Shown one piece after another: positions 34,475-46,234 of a stretch of 64,000 bases of DNA. Location of the stretch: assembly GCF_001619985.1 (NCBI RefSeq), contig NW_017264193.1, positions 625,726 through 689,725 of the forward strand. Direction: 5' to 3'. Position 1 is the stretch's first letter, and each line of letters begins with the position of its first letter. Made by a program: the position numbers and the translations under genes. The stretch is from Xylona heveae TC161 (taxonomy: Eukaryota; Ascomycota; Xylonomycetes; Xylonales; Xylonaceae). The notes under the pieces were generated by a model. That model saw nothing but the letters and a program-made list of their open reading frames with translations, made no database searches and had not been told where the DNA came from.

Positions 34475-35698
34475 TTATAAACTCTTCTCCAGCTCAACCA
34501 GTTCCTCAAACGCCTCGACAATCTCGCGCACTTCACCCTTGCCCCACCTTGGCAGCGGCCGGCGCGCGTATCCTCCATAGCCGAAGAAGGTCTGCAGCGC
34601 GGCTTTGGTACCGATGATGCCGCCCCTGATTGCGGCCCAGTCGCCGCGCGCTACGACGGCTTGGAGTTTACGCGCTTCTTGGATCTGGCCTGACGCATAG
34701 AGATCAATGAGTCGCGCGCAGGCTTTTGGTGCAATGTTGCCTAGCCCGCTGATGGTGCCCGACCCGCCGGCAATGAGCGCTTGGAGGGTGAAATCGGCGG
34801 AGCCGCCGAGACACATGAACTTTTGCGTTGACGATGTTGGTGATGATGATGGAGATGCAGACAAAGAAGAAGAAGAGCAAGGACTCCAAGCGCCCGTGGC
34901 TTCGGCAATACGGAGCAACTTCCCCGTATTTCCACAGGTCAGCTTACATCCGACAATGTTAGGATGGTTCGCGAGACTGATAATGGCATCGGAGTCAAGG
35001 TCCGTGCCGCTGACTGCGCCGGGGTAGTTATATATGAGAATGGGGATTGGGGAAGCAGTGGCGACGTCGGTGAAAAACTGAATGAGAGCGTCTGTTGAGA
35101 GAAAGGGCTTGTAATATGATGGGGGCAAGACCAGGGCATAGTCGCCGCCGGACTCGAGCGCTTCGTGGCACAGCTCGATGGTCTCGCGGGTAGATTGGGC
35201 GCCGCAGCCGACGATAATGGGTAATGTAGAAAACCCAGCAGCATCGAGAGCAGAACGGGTGACGCGGGTGACGGTGCGGCGTTCAGAGTGCGTGAGATGC
35301 ACGGCCTCGCCGTTGGAGCCCTGGGTGGTGATGCCTGCGACGCCGGCCCGGGCGAGGCGGACGGCGTGCTGCGATATCACTGGGATATCGAGGTCTTCGG
35401 TGACAGGGTCAAAGAAGACGACGGTGGGCACATACGCGCCTAGAACAAGGGGCCGCGTTGGGCTGGAGTGAGAGACTAGGGTAGGCTTTGATGAAGTGGT
35501 GGTAGTGGAGGTGTCGTAAGTGGGTTTGAGTTTGGAGGCCGAGGCTAGGGTATAAGGAGATGAGGAAGAGGAAGATAAAGGAAACCCATTGGTGGCAGGC
35601 TTATTGCCGTTTCGAGACCCGTGGGACAAGGAAGAGCCGTTGGGGAATCTTGGAGTGTAGTCACCAGCTGGTGACGAGGTATCTTTGTGGGGAGCCAT
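34475..35698 (-). CDS. DapA/HOGA1-family aldolase (dihydrodipicolinate synthase-like), 407 aa
   Basis: A class I TIM-barrel aldolase or lyase that forms a Schiff base with an oxo acid. The start is ATG at 35698; the frame is open upstream but without an ATG. The oxo-acid-binding loop GSNGE, the catalytic tyrosine in IYNYPGAV (about residue 224) and the Schiff-base lysine in VGCKLTCGN (about residue 252) are all visible. Fungi use the alpha-aminoadipate route for lysine, so the enzyme is unlikely to make dihydrodipicolinate; 4-hydroxy-2-oxoglutarate or a sugar-acid derivative is more likely. Oddities are a Ser/Thr-rich N-terminal extension of about 85 residues and a Ser-rich insert (CSSSSLSASPSSSP) in the barrel after the lysine strand. 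It is GC-rich and intronless. Confidence 0.88.
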   Translation of the reverse strand: MAPHKDTSSPAGDYTPRFPNGSSLSHGSRNGNKPATNGFPLSSSSSSPYTLASASKLKPTYDTSTTTTSSKPTLVSHSSPTRPLVLGAYVPTVVFFDPVTEDLDIPVISQHAVRLARAGVAGITTQGSNGEAVHLTHSERRTVTRVTRSALDAAGFSTLPIIVGCGAQSTRETIELCHEALESGGDYALVLPPSYYKPFLSTDALIQFFTDVATASPIPILIYNYPGAVSGTDLDSDAIISLANHPNIVGCKLTCGNTGKLLRIAEATGAWSPCSSSSLSASPSSSPTSSTQKFMCLGGSADFTLQALIAGGSGTISGLGNIAPKACARLIDLYASGQIQEARKLQAVVARGDWAAIRGGIIGTKAALQTFFGYGGYARRPLPRWGKGEVREIVEAFEELVELEKSL

Positions 35699-38600
35699 GA
35701 CGAAAGAATCGAACCTTTTCCCAGTGCACTCCAATACAGTTTAAAGCAAGAAATAGAAGACGGATGAAACACCAAAAAAATGGAATGGACGGATTTGGAA
35801 ATGAAGATTGAAAGCGAAATGCAGCCAATTGAGAGCTAAAAGGACAGCCAAATCACAAAGAAGATGAAAAGACCTGAGCGTAACAAAGAGAAAAAGAAGA
35901 GTCAAAGGAAGAGAAGCTGCCACTGCGGGATTGATGAGAGATTAAATACTCAACCATACGAGCTGCACAGGGCTTCCCATGGAGATGCAGGGATGAGGTA
36001 AGAGAAACGAGTGTCGGAGTGGCAGAGCAGATGAAGAGTAAACGGAGGGATCGTATTTTGATTGAGGCTGAAGTTGGGTTCGCCATTCATCTCTCACAAA
36101 CCGGGGCCACGAGGCCCCCAGCCAAAGTTGTGCAGCGGTATGACGACGGTTGGTCAAGACCTAGATCATCAGATCATGCCCGCTAGGTTAGTCAAAGAAT
36201 ACATGATGAACGTCAAGTCCTCTTGGGTTTAGCTCTGGGGGAGATCGTCAAGAAGACCAAAATACCAAGAATCTGTCTGCCTGGCCGAAGCAACTAGTCT
36301 CTTAACACACTCACACTCCCAAGCGCTTCCCCATTCCCCTCTTGCTCCCTTTTAGATTGATCGTTTCTCTCTGTTTTGGGGGCTGAAGACACCGGGCATT
36401 TTCCTGCCACGGAGTGTTGAGAATAGCGTACAGATTCAGCCCGAATCCAGCGCCACATGTGATCAAGGCACACCGGTAAGCGACATTCTAGGGGGCGTCC
36501 TTTGGGTCCGGCCCAGCTGAACGCTGGAGTTTCTCGAATAGAGTTACCAGGAACAGACCCTGGAGTAAGCAAAAAAAAAAAAAAAAACCATAACTAAGAC
36601 GGTTTAGAATAACCCTTCGCGTGGCCCAGGGTCAGTGGCACACTACCCCGGGAATTCGGCGCCAGAGCCAGAACAATGGGAAAAAGATCAATCAAAGGTG
36701 GTGGATGTTCGCCCGTCCAAAGAAGTGGGGGTGCCTGGTGGCAAAAGATGGAAGAAAACAAGGCATGCAGGACGACAAAAGAGGAGCTGACTCGCGTGGA
36801 CAAGGAAACGGATGAACCTCTAAACTCCATCTCACCCCGTTGACCCTCCCCCACCTGGAGGGGTCGTTAGATATACCGGCTAACTACGGTACCTACTTGG
36901 TAAGAACCCCCATCTCTTTCCAGCGTGGGGGTAAACCACATGTGGGGGTAAGTTGAAAGAAGAGGAGTGCAAGGATGCCATGATTCTGCTTGGGCCAAAT
37001 TTCGTAACCATAAGGTAGCTTTCTCTGATGCCGGGGACATCAATGGTCTGGTCCATAATACCCGTAATCTTTGCATCTCTAATCACATTTGCACAAAAAG
37101 GGCCCCAGATTTTGCCGGAGGGTTCTCCGTGCACTCGGGCCTTCTCATTCCATGGATGTTGCTCAGGACGTTTCAAAGGCGAGGGGTCAGCCGGGCATCC
37201 CACTTTGGAAGGAATATCCTGGTCATCATGATGATGCTTAGACGCAACGACACATCAAATCACACCTATGGATAATACTGCCGTGAGCCCTTTCATTAGC
37301 AATCTCCGTATTCAACTGCTCAATTCGGATCAGAAGCGACCACTTTATACCGCGGGTTTCTCTCGGGCCATATTGCCCCCCACTCAGCGCCACCTCCACA
37401 TAATGCGTCCCCACACAAGCAGCCATTGCACCAGGCCTCCGACGTTTTGCACAGGTCAGCGTCATCGCGGCTAGCTGCAGCATTATCGTGGTTGTTCAAT
37501 CGGAATGACCGATCACACATTCTGCATTCGCCCATTGTCCCTCGTCCTCATACACTAACGTGGCCTCTCAGTTATATCCCGTGCTATTGAAGATGCTTTC
37601 TTCGTGCTCGCATCGTCTGTTTCACTCGCATAATGCCGGCGTCGCTGATCCGCCCTTAATTTTGCCCCAAGAACCTTAAAACACTCAACCCATCATCAAG
37701 CGTGGAGAAGGGGAAATAAAACCCCCTCGGGCTGGAAGGGACCGAACCGAACCTCGACGACCCGCTCTCACTGCTTTTTCGTTACAAGTATTATCTCCGA
37801 GTCCAAAAGCCCGATCAATCTACATGCAAATAATGAATCCAACCCATGCGCAATCTCACCTGCATAGCGCTGTCAGCCCATCCTTGCAGAGTAATCATAT
37901 ACAAAATTGCATCCCAAGCCAAATGACAAGAGCAAAACAAACAAATTACCTAATGTTCCCCATTGTCTGCACATTTTCCACAATGCAATGATGCTCCCTT
38001 TTTATTAGCATTTCTTTCTCATCTTCGCATTGGCTTTTTGCGTTGATTTTCGTTCCAACCATTACCTGATGCTTTTGTCATATGCCCTGGAATACATCAC
38101 TGAGGCACTTCGCCACGAGACCTGCTTCGTGGCCCGTGACAATCCAACAATTGGTGTCTGTGTGACAAAGCTTACCACCCCGCATTGACAGGCCCCATAA
38201 GTATCTCCATCAGGTCCAATTATCCCAGATAATGTCTCAGACTCCAGGTCCATAATGCTTCTAGCTCATTCGACAAGTTCAAATGTTCTCTGGAGCAGAA
38301 GGTACAAATCATCCCCATTGGTCCATTGCCGATGGTACCCTGGATCTGTCTCATAATACTGATTGGGACAGGCGGGTAGAGATGCTGCGCAATGACTACC
38401 CCAGTCCCCCCCTTTGCGTTTATTTCAACTGAATGTGGCGCGGCTTCCGCAGATTCTCCTTTTGTTTTCTTTCCCGCCCCTGAAGACCGAGGGGGTGATC
38501 ACTTGTTCTGCACTATGTCCCTTGTCGCAATCAAATCTGGTTTTGAACTTGCTACAAAGACAGTAAAATGAATTGGGTGAATTACACCGAGTTTAATGCG

Positions 38601-38744
38601 GTAGTATTCTGCTTCTTCCATTGTTCCAATCAACCGTTGATTCCTCTTGTGCGAAAGATATCATGGTTGCAGTTATTTCTCTTTGTCTGCATTGTTGAAA
38701 TTTGTTGGATTACATATTGGCTGATATTTTCCCCCTCCCGCTCT
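35699..38744. other. Large gene-poor region, about 3 kb
   Basis: Starts with the aldolase promoter and ends at the 3' end of PFA4. It holds a 17-nt A run (36571-36587) and a few GTACC motifs. No open frame here looks like a protein; several lack an ATG. Confidence 0.5.
36571..36587. repeat. Poly(A) run, 17 nt
   Basis: An uninterrupted A tract in the gap upstream of the aldolase gene. Confidence 0.9.
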
Positions 38745-40343
38745 CTAAGATGCCTTTTGCGCGTTCTTGCGCTTTTTGAGCAATTCTGCCAGCGGAATAT
38801 TGTCCTCGTCGTAGAACTCTGCCGCTTCGTCCACTCCGAAATCTGCTAGACGATCCCCATCGCGGTTTCGCCAGCCTTCCTCGCCACTTTCGTCCTCACT
38901 AGGAGAATCCCGGTCTTCTTTCCGCTTGCCACTACGGTCATACCTTTTGTGGAATCGCGCCCGCCGATACACAGGGCTTTCTCTCCTTTCCAAGTCCTCT
39001 CTTTGGCGTTGCTTGAATGCTTCTAATGATAGCGAGCTTCCAGATTCATCCTTATAAGTGAATGCGTTTTGTGGGTTTGACGGAATAGGTGTTCGAGGCA
39101 TGCGATCAGGATCAGGCGGCGGCCATGTAACGGAAGGGTCTATGGCACAATAGGATAAGTAAAAGTCCTAATAATATCACGAACATAAACTCATACCTTC
39201 AAATCCATTTACTTCAAACTCCAGACCGCTGTCCAGAGTAGGGGTGCTGGAAAATGGCCAGAACCAGGCGAGTATCTGTGCATTTTACATTAGTCACGTT
39301 ACCATCGTCCGTGGAAGCAGAGTTACATTTGAAGTTCCTCCCATGTTTTGCTTAAAGTTTTTCCAGATTCCAATGTCATATGGAAATTCCTGTTTTTTAA
39401 TCTTGATCTTGGTGCCATCCGGCCCATCTAGGTATCCGCCAAGAGCTTTGGCCCGACGTAGCAAGATGCCATGTCTTGACTTTTCCCAACTCTCAATAGT
39501 TGTCGTGTTAGATCCGAGACTCCATATTGCACGAAATAATAGGATAGTAAGGACAAATAATGTGAACGAATTAACGGAAAAAAGGACAAGAAGATGGGAC
39601 AGCTGAAGTATAGATGGGCCAAAATACTGCAGGGAATCATTGTATCAGCGCAGAGCATTATGACGTTTCACTCACAGCACTTACGCTCGGAAGATCTCTA
39701 GAATCCCATATCCATTTCGCTCTGATACAGATGAAATACTCCAAATAGGACATGGATGTCACCGCGTAGAAAACGAATCGCATAAAATGAGGAATCGTTG
39801 TATGCGAGACACAGTTTGAAGTCCACGGGCAGTGATGATCCATTTTTGGAATGCATCTGAGATGACAATCAATTAGTCCAACGGCTGAGGGACCAGCGAG
39901 TGGATGAGGAGTAATATTAAGTACCGTTTGCATTGCTTACAATGGTGAGCACGCGGCGGTTTCGGCGCTTCGCATTTCCTGCACCAACGTCCTTTGCGAG
40001 TTTGTATATCTGAGGTTCCAGTTGGCGAGGATTTGACTTCCCCCATATCCACTGGTTCCAGGTTTGTTGTGTTTGGACCTTTCGCGTCTGCTACGGTTGA
40101 ACTTAAACCCTTGGACAAGACTGCCGTGGGCCAATCCTTTGGAATTTTCCCAGGGTCGATGTAACAAGTTCTTGCGTAGCATACCCAGATACAGGCCACA
40201 ACTAAGTTGAAAATCACATATTGGTCCTTTTCTAGGGGTCCAGGTTCAATATAGTGAAAGAGTATCTGCGACGAGTACGCAAGAAATGCAATGAGTAGAG
40301 ATACTCCGGGTATGGCAAGGCTGGAGAGTGGTGGCAGCTCCAT
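38745..40343 (-). CDS. PFA4: Palmitoyltransferase PFA4 (DHHC type), 454 aa
   Basis: An ER-membrane S-palmitoyltransferase. In yeast, Pfa4 palmitoylates chitin synthase Chs3 and is needed for its exit from the ER. Five exons (40343-39925, 39856-39685, 39626-39327, 39275-39197, 39139-38745) add up to 455 codons in phase. Two N-terminal helices are followed by a DPG motif (IDPGKIP). The Cys-rich domain spans about residues 121-162, and its splice joins CKQCKR to CIPKMDHHCPWTSNCV with the catalytic Cys near 149. Two more helices follow, then a TTxE motif (TTIE). The PFA4-typical PYDIGIWKNFKQNMGG, WFWPFSSTP, GLEFEVNGFEDPS and TWPPPDPDRMPR stretches identify the subfamily. The charged C-terminal tail is cytosolic. 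It is tandem with the Skt5-like gene, about 0.8 kb away. Confidence 0.95.
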
Positions 40344-41177
40344 GTTTAATTTGGAGTCGAGGTGCCAGCACCCAAACGGTCTCACGCCAGCAATAAGATA
40401 TGGCTGAAAGTTGTGTAAAGATATTGTTTGTGCGTTGACATCAAGAGTGATCTAGCTCCGACGTCTTCCGGCTCCCTTGAGCTCGCTGCACCACTGTCTT
40501 TGCTACTCAACCATCGCCAGCCTGCAACAAAGTGAAAGAGATAACAGGAAGAATAATCAAGTTCCAGGACTCTAATGGTCTGTCCCGCCTGACTGAAGAC
40601 GTGAAATATTTTTCTTTTTACCCTTTGAGCAGCAATATCAGACCTAGGGACTTTTGAATGATCGAGGACATGTCGTCCCTCGAGTTCGCTTAAATGCGGG
40701 ATGTTCCTGCAGAACCGGGGCAATCGGGTTCCAGCAAAGGCCGATTTCTCCGGTGGGGAGATGTAGGTCAACGGTCAAAGATGTTATATAGTTAAAATAC
40801 CGTCCATTGGGCCAGTCAACGATTCAGACCCATGACATTCGGCACTGCATAGACCCTAAAAAATTATACATGAGCGGCATAGGATGAGGTCAGAATCTAA
40901 TTAAGGCTGCCAATCCAATTGGATCCAAAGAAGAACAACATCTCCCTAAGAGCGTTGAAAATGCTAACGCCCTCTTTCAACGCCAAAATTCCCGAAGAAA
41001 TGCAATGCAACCTGCTATCCAAGTCAAACGCATACTGCGTAACATCATCGCAACAAAAAAATTAAACCGCTCGCAACGCACACATATTCAAAGTCAAATG
41101 AGAACCCAACGCTGCAATGCTGTCGTGCCAAAAACAGCCAACCCCCTCCCAGAAAAATATCCACAAGGAAATCACTT
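40344..41177. other. Intergenic region between the Skt5-like gene and PFA4
   Basis: Holds the PFA4 promoter and the 3' end of the Skt5-like gene. A 129-codon minus-strand frame here begins with TTG and matches nothing known to me; it is probably leader sequence. Confidence 0.6.
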
Positions 41178-43438
41178 TTACATAATGATACAATTCTTAC
41201 CATCGGCCACCTGTTCCGTGCCGGTTGCGTCGCCTGCTTTACTTTTACTCTTGTCTCCAGCACTGGGCATAGCTTTGTCCGTCTCGCCAGAGGCCGCTGC
41301 TTGGATAATTGCTAGGCGTTGTTTTGCCCGTTCATCCCCATGACTTGCGGCCTTGACATACCATACATTCGCGTCAAGTGTGTCTCGACGGCATCCAATG
41401 CCCATTTCTTTAAAGTAGCCGACCGCATACTCGGCTTTTGGGTACAGTCCTAGACGGATTGGAAGTCAGCTTTCGTCATTCAGTACAAGGCAGACAGAGC
41501 GAACTAACCAGTTTCAGCTGATTTTCTAGCCCATTCGTATGCTTCATTCTCGTCCTTGTCTAGAACAGGCTCTGCGCCGATCATATACCACGCACAAAGA
41601 GCCATCATTGCCAGAGGATGTCCTCGTTGAGCGGCACAGTTGTAAAAGTGAACGCTAAGCGCCGGATCGCGAGGGCAGCCAAGTTGCCCATATTCATAGG
41701 CTTCGCCCAGCCGAAACCCAGCTTCTGCGTGACCCAGATCCGCTGATTGGGTGAAAAGCTGGGCCGCATATGCCTCGTCCTTGAAAATATCGGGGCCATA
41801 GCCTGTTTCATGTAGTATCGCCAACTCGTAGGGTGCAGAGTTATATTGCACGTCAGCGGATTCTGCCGCTCTTTTCAGCCATTTGATTCCTTCGCGATAG
41901 CGTTTTCCAAGGCCCATGTCGCCAGACAAGCACGCTTTGCCAAGCCGTAACATTGCGCCCGGATGGGATTTAGATGCAGATTGGCGATAGAACTGTTCGG
42001 CTTTGGCGGGATCTCTTCGACAGCCCCATCCAAATTCATAGCACAAAGCAGCTCGATAACCGGCTTCAGCATGTCCATGCTTGCTGGCGGCAACAAAAAG
42101 CGGAAAGGCTTTCTCGTAATCTTCTTGGTCCTTATTAAAGATGCCAGACGCATAGCCGTCCGCCAAGTAGTACTGAGCGAATGGATAGCTGCGATCAGAC
42201 AGTTTCTGCAATATTTGGCGAGCTTCGCGGAGGTATTCAGCCCTAGTGGCTACTGGTGAGGATTTGTCAGCCTCTTGGCTGTCCGTGCTCTTCGTGGTCG
42301 ATGTCGAGGTCTGAGCAGCTAACTCTTGAGCAGAATTAGTTAGAAAAAGAGCAAATTCGTATTGAACCGAGGGTTCGTTCGTCTTTTTTACATTCGCGCG
42401 GTACATCTCAATCGTCTTCTTGGTGTCCAGTAAGGAGGCATTCTTCCCTACCACATTTCGAAGGTGGGAATTATCCAGGCTGGCAGGACCTGGGGCATGT
42501 TGAGGGTAGGAACCATTCAGTAAATCTATATACGAGACCGGTCGGCTATTCGCAGAGCCGTCGGACAGACCCCTTATGGTACTGGGAGATCCTTTGGGGT
42601 GAGGAGAGCGTGAGCGACTATGCGCACTCAGGTTTGAGCCCAATGAAGCAACTGATGCAGGGCGAGCCAGCGAGGCTCTCGCTTGTTGTGTGCTCGATGG
42701 TGCCAACCGTTGATTCTGCTGAGATCTTCTTTCACTTGAAGAGGACCCGGGTGATTCAGGAGCTTTCCCCTTCGCTCCGCTCTGTACGGCCCGACCGCGC
42801 GCTCCTGCGCTTGATGTATTGTCCGTGGAACTCTGCTGGTGATGGTACTGGAGTGGAACGTATATCTGTGGTGGGTCCGTCCTTTCTCTAATGCTTTCGT
42901 GGGAAGATTGCATAGATTGGCCTGAAGCAGCATCTTCCCGAGATTCCCGTGGAGACTCTGAGCCCTGGCTGTCAACAGAAGAGAAGACAGCGGATTGAGG
43001 CTCATGCACACTTCCTGAGACATATCTCGTCTCACCTTGGCGGAGCGGAATAGATTTCGTTGGTCCTGCAAAATGTTCCGACACTTCGCTTTGTGGAGAT
43101 CCATAAATGCCTATAGTATTCCCATTTGTCTGGCGCGGAGCTTTGCGCATCGCATGAGAATCGAAGCCTGTAGAAGGTGTTCTCGAATGAGATACTTCAT
43201 AATGGTACTCTTTGCGCGGAGGCGATTGAGGCTGAGCTTGAATGCGGCTCGGTGAGAGGACCCTACCAACGTTTCGGGAAGGAGATGCCTGCTGTTCCTG
43301 CACTGTGAAGTTTTCCTTTGTTGAGTCTACGTCCCTTGTTGGAGATGAAAGCGGGCGTTTGCTCTGGTGTGCGCCTTGTCCTTCGCCAGAAACGGAGCTC
43401 CGGGAAGCCTTGATATTTGAATCGCTTTTCTGGTTCAT
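41178..43438 (-). CDS. SKT5: Chitin synthase activator, Skt5/Chs4-like, 733 aa, C-terminal CaaX
   Basis: A Sel1-repeat scaffold that in yeast activates and positions the Chs3 chitin synthase. Exon 1 is 43438-41509 and exon 2 is 41449-41178; the 59-bp intron splits a Gly codon (SAETG|LYPKAEY). The start is the first ATG in frame (MNQKSDSN). Residues 1-390 are Ser/Pro/Gln-rich and probably disordered. About seven Sel1 repeats run from about 390 to 680 (e.g. AGYRAALCYEFGWGC, AGFRLGEAYEYGQLGC, AEYAVGYFKEMGIGC). The protein ends in NCIIM, a classical farnesylation CaaX box, and yeast Skt5 ends in a similar prenylated box. It is a neighbour of PFA4 and of the class IV chitin synthase. Paralogs exist in moulds, so orthology to Skt5 rather than a sister activator is likely but not proven. 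Confidence 0.9.
41450..41508 (-). other. Intron in the Skt5-like gene
   Basis: 59 bp, GTTAGT..TCTAG on the minus strand. It is needed to reach the last Sel1 repeat and the CaaX box. Confidence 0.88.
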
Positions 43439-45535
43439 TTTCAGACGATTACTGGTCAGAAGTATTTCGGGTACCTCGCAGTCGTCGTGATAACAGGCAG
43501 AGGTTTCGCTTTCTCTATTTGAAATAGGTTCTGCGTTGGGAGCTCGAGTCGGACTACTGTTGGTGGCGGATATAATCAGCCAAATAATCCTGGCGGCTCG
43601 CAGGTGTAAATTCAACAGCAGTCATACGCAAAAGTGCACCGTCTACTGAGGAACACGCTTTGCTGGGAAAGGCGTGCAGCAAGGGTCAAATAATCTGCAC
43701 TCGGAACCCCAGGGTAAAACCAAGGGTGTGACGACGTATGCTCTGTATAGAGGTATGCCTACCTACCTAGATCAACTCCGACATCCGAATCTTAGCGCCG
43801 CGAAAAAGCGGATTTGCCTGGTCTCTTCAATTCAGGAACCACAGAGTCTAACCATTGCTTTCGGGGCCGATCAACCCTTTACCAAACTGTCACAAGTGTG
43901 ATCAATGAATAAAGAGTGGGTGACAAGGTGTAGGGTTGATTAGTGACGCGAGGCGCAGCCGTAAATGGTGGACCCTGGGGCAGTAGTATTATGGGCCCGA
44001 AAGACTTATAGACAGCCGAGCCAAGTGCTAGCGCAACATGCGGCGTGAGCTAGAAAGCAGATTGAGAAGTTGAATCAACTCGTGATCAAAAAGAGAGAGA
44101 AGGCAACTGCTTTTGTTGAAAGATATTGGGGGGCAGGAAACAAAGCGGACGGGGACTCTTAGGCCACACGCTGATCTATTAGATATCAAACGGCTTTCTG
44201 ACGAATGTGAACCTTTAGTCAGCAAAACGACATGGGAGATTCTCTGCGGATGAGGGGCTTTCGTCTACCTTTACCGTAATAGCGGTTCGGACAAAGGAGA
44301 GGATGATAAAAGGGCGTATATACGGAGGGGGGCTGTTTTGTACAAGACGGGGCTGGTGTAGGAAAATGAGACCTGTCCAGCCAAAAACTAAACAAAGTAG
44401 CTGGCTCAGGAGTGGCACCAGAATAACAACACAGCCATAAGGGAGACAATGAGACAGATTTGGATCAAGAGAGCCTTTAGGGTAGGTACGAACTGAGAGC
44501 GCACCTACCCTACAAGCCAAAGAACCGCGGTGCTGAGATGACGCCAAGTAGGTGTGAGAATGCGCGAGTGCGTGCGTGTGGGCGGGAGCCACTCGGCGAT
44601 CCCATAAGATCGAGAAGGAGGGTTACTATAATGGGCAACAGTTGTACCGTGTACCTGTACGCTTGCACGCACTTCATACACTTCAAATGTGCTCTTTTGC
44701 AGCCAGTGAATCTTTACCTAAACTAGATCACGCATGTGCTCATTATTCTAAACTTTTATGCGCTGATGAATTTTCTTCTGTGCATTTTTGTCCAAGTATT
44801 TCGTCAAAGATCACTACCTAATGTTGGTTTGGGGATTGAAATTGTTCGTCCACTTGAGTCAATGTACCTTGGACCTTCTCCCAGCTAAGGGCTAGTGCAA
44901 GGGGAAAACTTTTCGAGAAGACGAGGGGCCGATGAGCACGCTCTCTCGTCCCATGGCTGCCACACGTTTTTCCTCGTCCTTCTTTTTCTGGGGCTGGAAG
45001 ACCGTGCTCACCACGACCGGAAACCAACCACCCGGCTCCTCTCTCACTCAAACCCTGAGCCTTCCAGCCCGTCCGCCTCCAGGGTCTCAATAATCCATCA
45101 TCTTGTTACGTAAGGCCCTCTTCTTTCAGCGCGCCACGTTCTTGCCGAATAGGGCCTTTATATTGCTCGTCGTGACCCGTCAAATCAAATCAATACCAGT
45201 CACATGGAAAATATTTGGACGCTCAAGGGCGGTTTGAGACCCATGATCCAGAACCAGAAGCCTCACAGGGGCAAATAAGCCATCTAGCGAAGACATCATG
45301 TCAATAGTACTTAACACTTTTTTATGGGGCTTGAAAGGGTCACTGGACGATTTTAAAGAGTTATACCCGTAACTTACCTAGTAGCTTGCCGGATGAGTCG
45401 GATTGTACGCGAGAAGCGCCAGCCTCGTATCCCCTTAGTTGTGCACATTTAACCATAAGGTCCTCAACCTCTCTTTAAATCCATTGCGTACCTCTGTACA
45501 AATTTGTACGTATTAAGACTTTCAGCCTAGCCCAT
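43439..45535. other. Intergenic region upstream of the Skt5-like gene, about 2.1 kb
   Basis: Contains the Skt5-like promoter, a CCTA-type repeat near 43757-43772 and mixed sequence. No supported gene; frames near 44215-44592 lack an ATG. Confidence 0.55.
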
Positions 45536-46234
45536 TTACCTTGCATTTTCAACTCGAGAAGCATGCCATCTCCAACGATGAAAGGGAGCAGCATGTCCCT
45601 TGTTATCTGCTATCATCGATGGCCTTGTAATCAATTTCTCCATGACAAGAGCAGGAAAAGACGGAAAGGCGGCCATCTTGCTTTGCGGCATGCCTTTCGT
45701 GAGCACGGATACCCGTAGATCATATAGCTGCGACAGATCTGCGTCAACAAACACCAACTTTCTCTGGGTTTGGGGAAAAGCACTCAAAATGGATGGGCTT
45801 TTTGGTGAATGGTTGGCCGACGCTACAAGGATGGGAGAAGTTTCCTCGGCAACGTCATGTTTCCTGATATAGTAGTCAGGCTTACGAGATTTCTTCCCGT
45901 CCACTTTAGTGGATTTAAATGGGTCAGGTGCGCGGCGTATGGATGTAGCGAGACTTCTGCTAAAGTGGTCAAAAAGGCCACTACACTCGTACAGATACCT
46001 AATTCGAGTTAGACCGAGCGGCGATGCCTCGTTCCGCCCGCTGGAGGCATTCGTTCTGAGACCGACGCGCATCGCTGTTGTCTTCCAATTTTCCCCCCAC
46101 AACAAAGGCCCTTTTCCTAGAAAAAAAAATAGGAACTTCTGAGTACAGTAGAGATAGGACCACCCGAATAGAGCCTTCGGACGTAAGGTACTCGTAGTGA
46201 AGTCTTTCTTTTGGTGCCGCGGATATTCAGCCAT
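45536..46234 (-). CDS. Hypothetical protein, 232 aa, unrecognised
   Basis: An ATG-started, uninterrupted minus-strand frame in the long gap between the Skt5-like and chitin synthase genes. Its length is more than expected by chance in non-coding DNA of this composition. It is basic (RRAPDPFKSTKVDGKKSRKPDYYIRK is near its middle, shown here only by its charge pattern: many Lys and Arg) with a Phe-rich patch near the N-terminus (KFLFFFLGKG). No domain, signal peptide or obvious splice site is seen. It could be a lineage-specific gene or a non-coding stretch inside the upstream region of the chitin synthase gene. Confidence 0.3.
   Translation of the reverse strand: MAEYPRHQKKDFTTSTLRPKALFGWSYLYCTQKFLFFFLGKGPLLWGENWKTTAMRVGLRTNASSGRNEASPLGLTRIRYLYECSGLFDHFSRSLATSIRRAPDPFKSTKVDGKKSRKPDYYIRKHDVAEETSPILVASANHSPKSPSILSAFPQTQRKLVFVDADLSQLYDLRVSVLTKGMPQSKMAAFPSFPALVMEKLITRPSMIADNKGHAAPFHRWRWHASRVENAR

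Noticed and set aside
35699-35734. In-frame N-terminal extension of the aldolase
   Set aside because: It would start at a TTG; the ATG at 35698 is used instead.
40382-40771. 129-codon minus-strand frame next to PFA4
   Set aside because: It begins with TTG, has no protein-like features and lies in the PFA4 leader.
44215-44592. 125-codon minus-strand frame with a hydrophobic patch
   Set aside because: It starts with GTG, and a second overlapping frame is similarly open.
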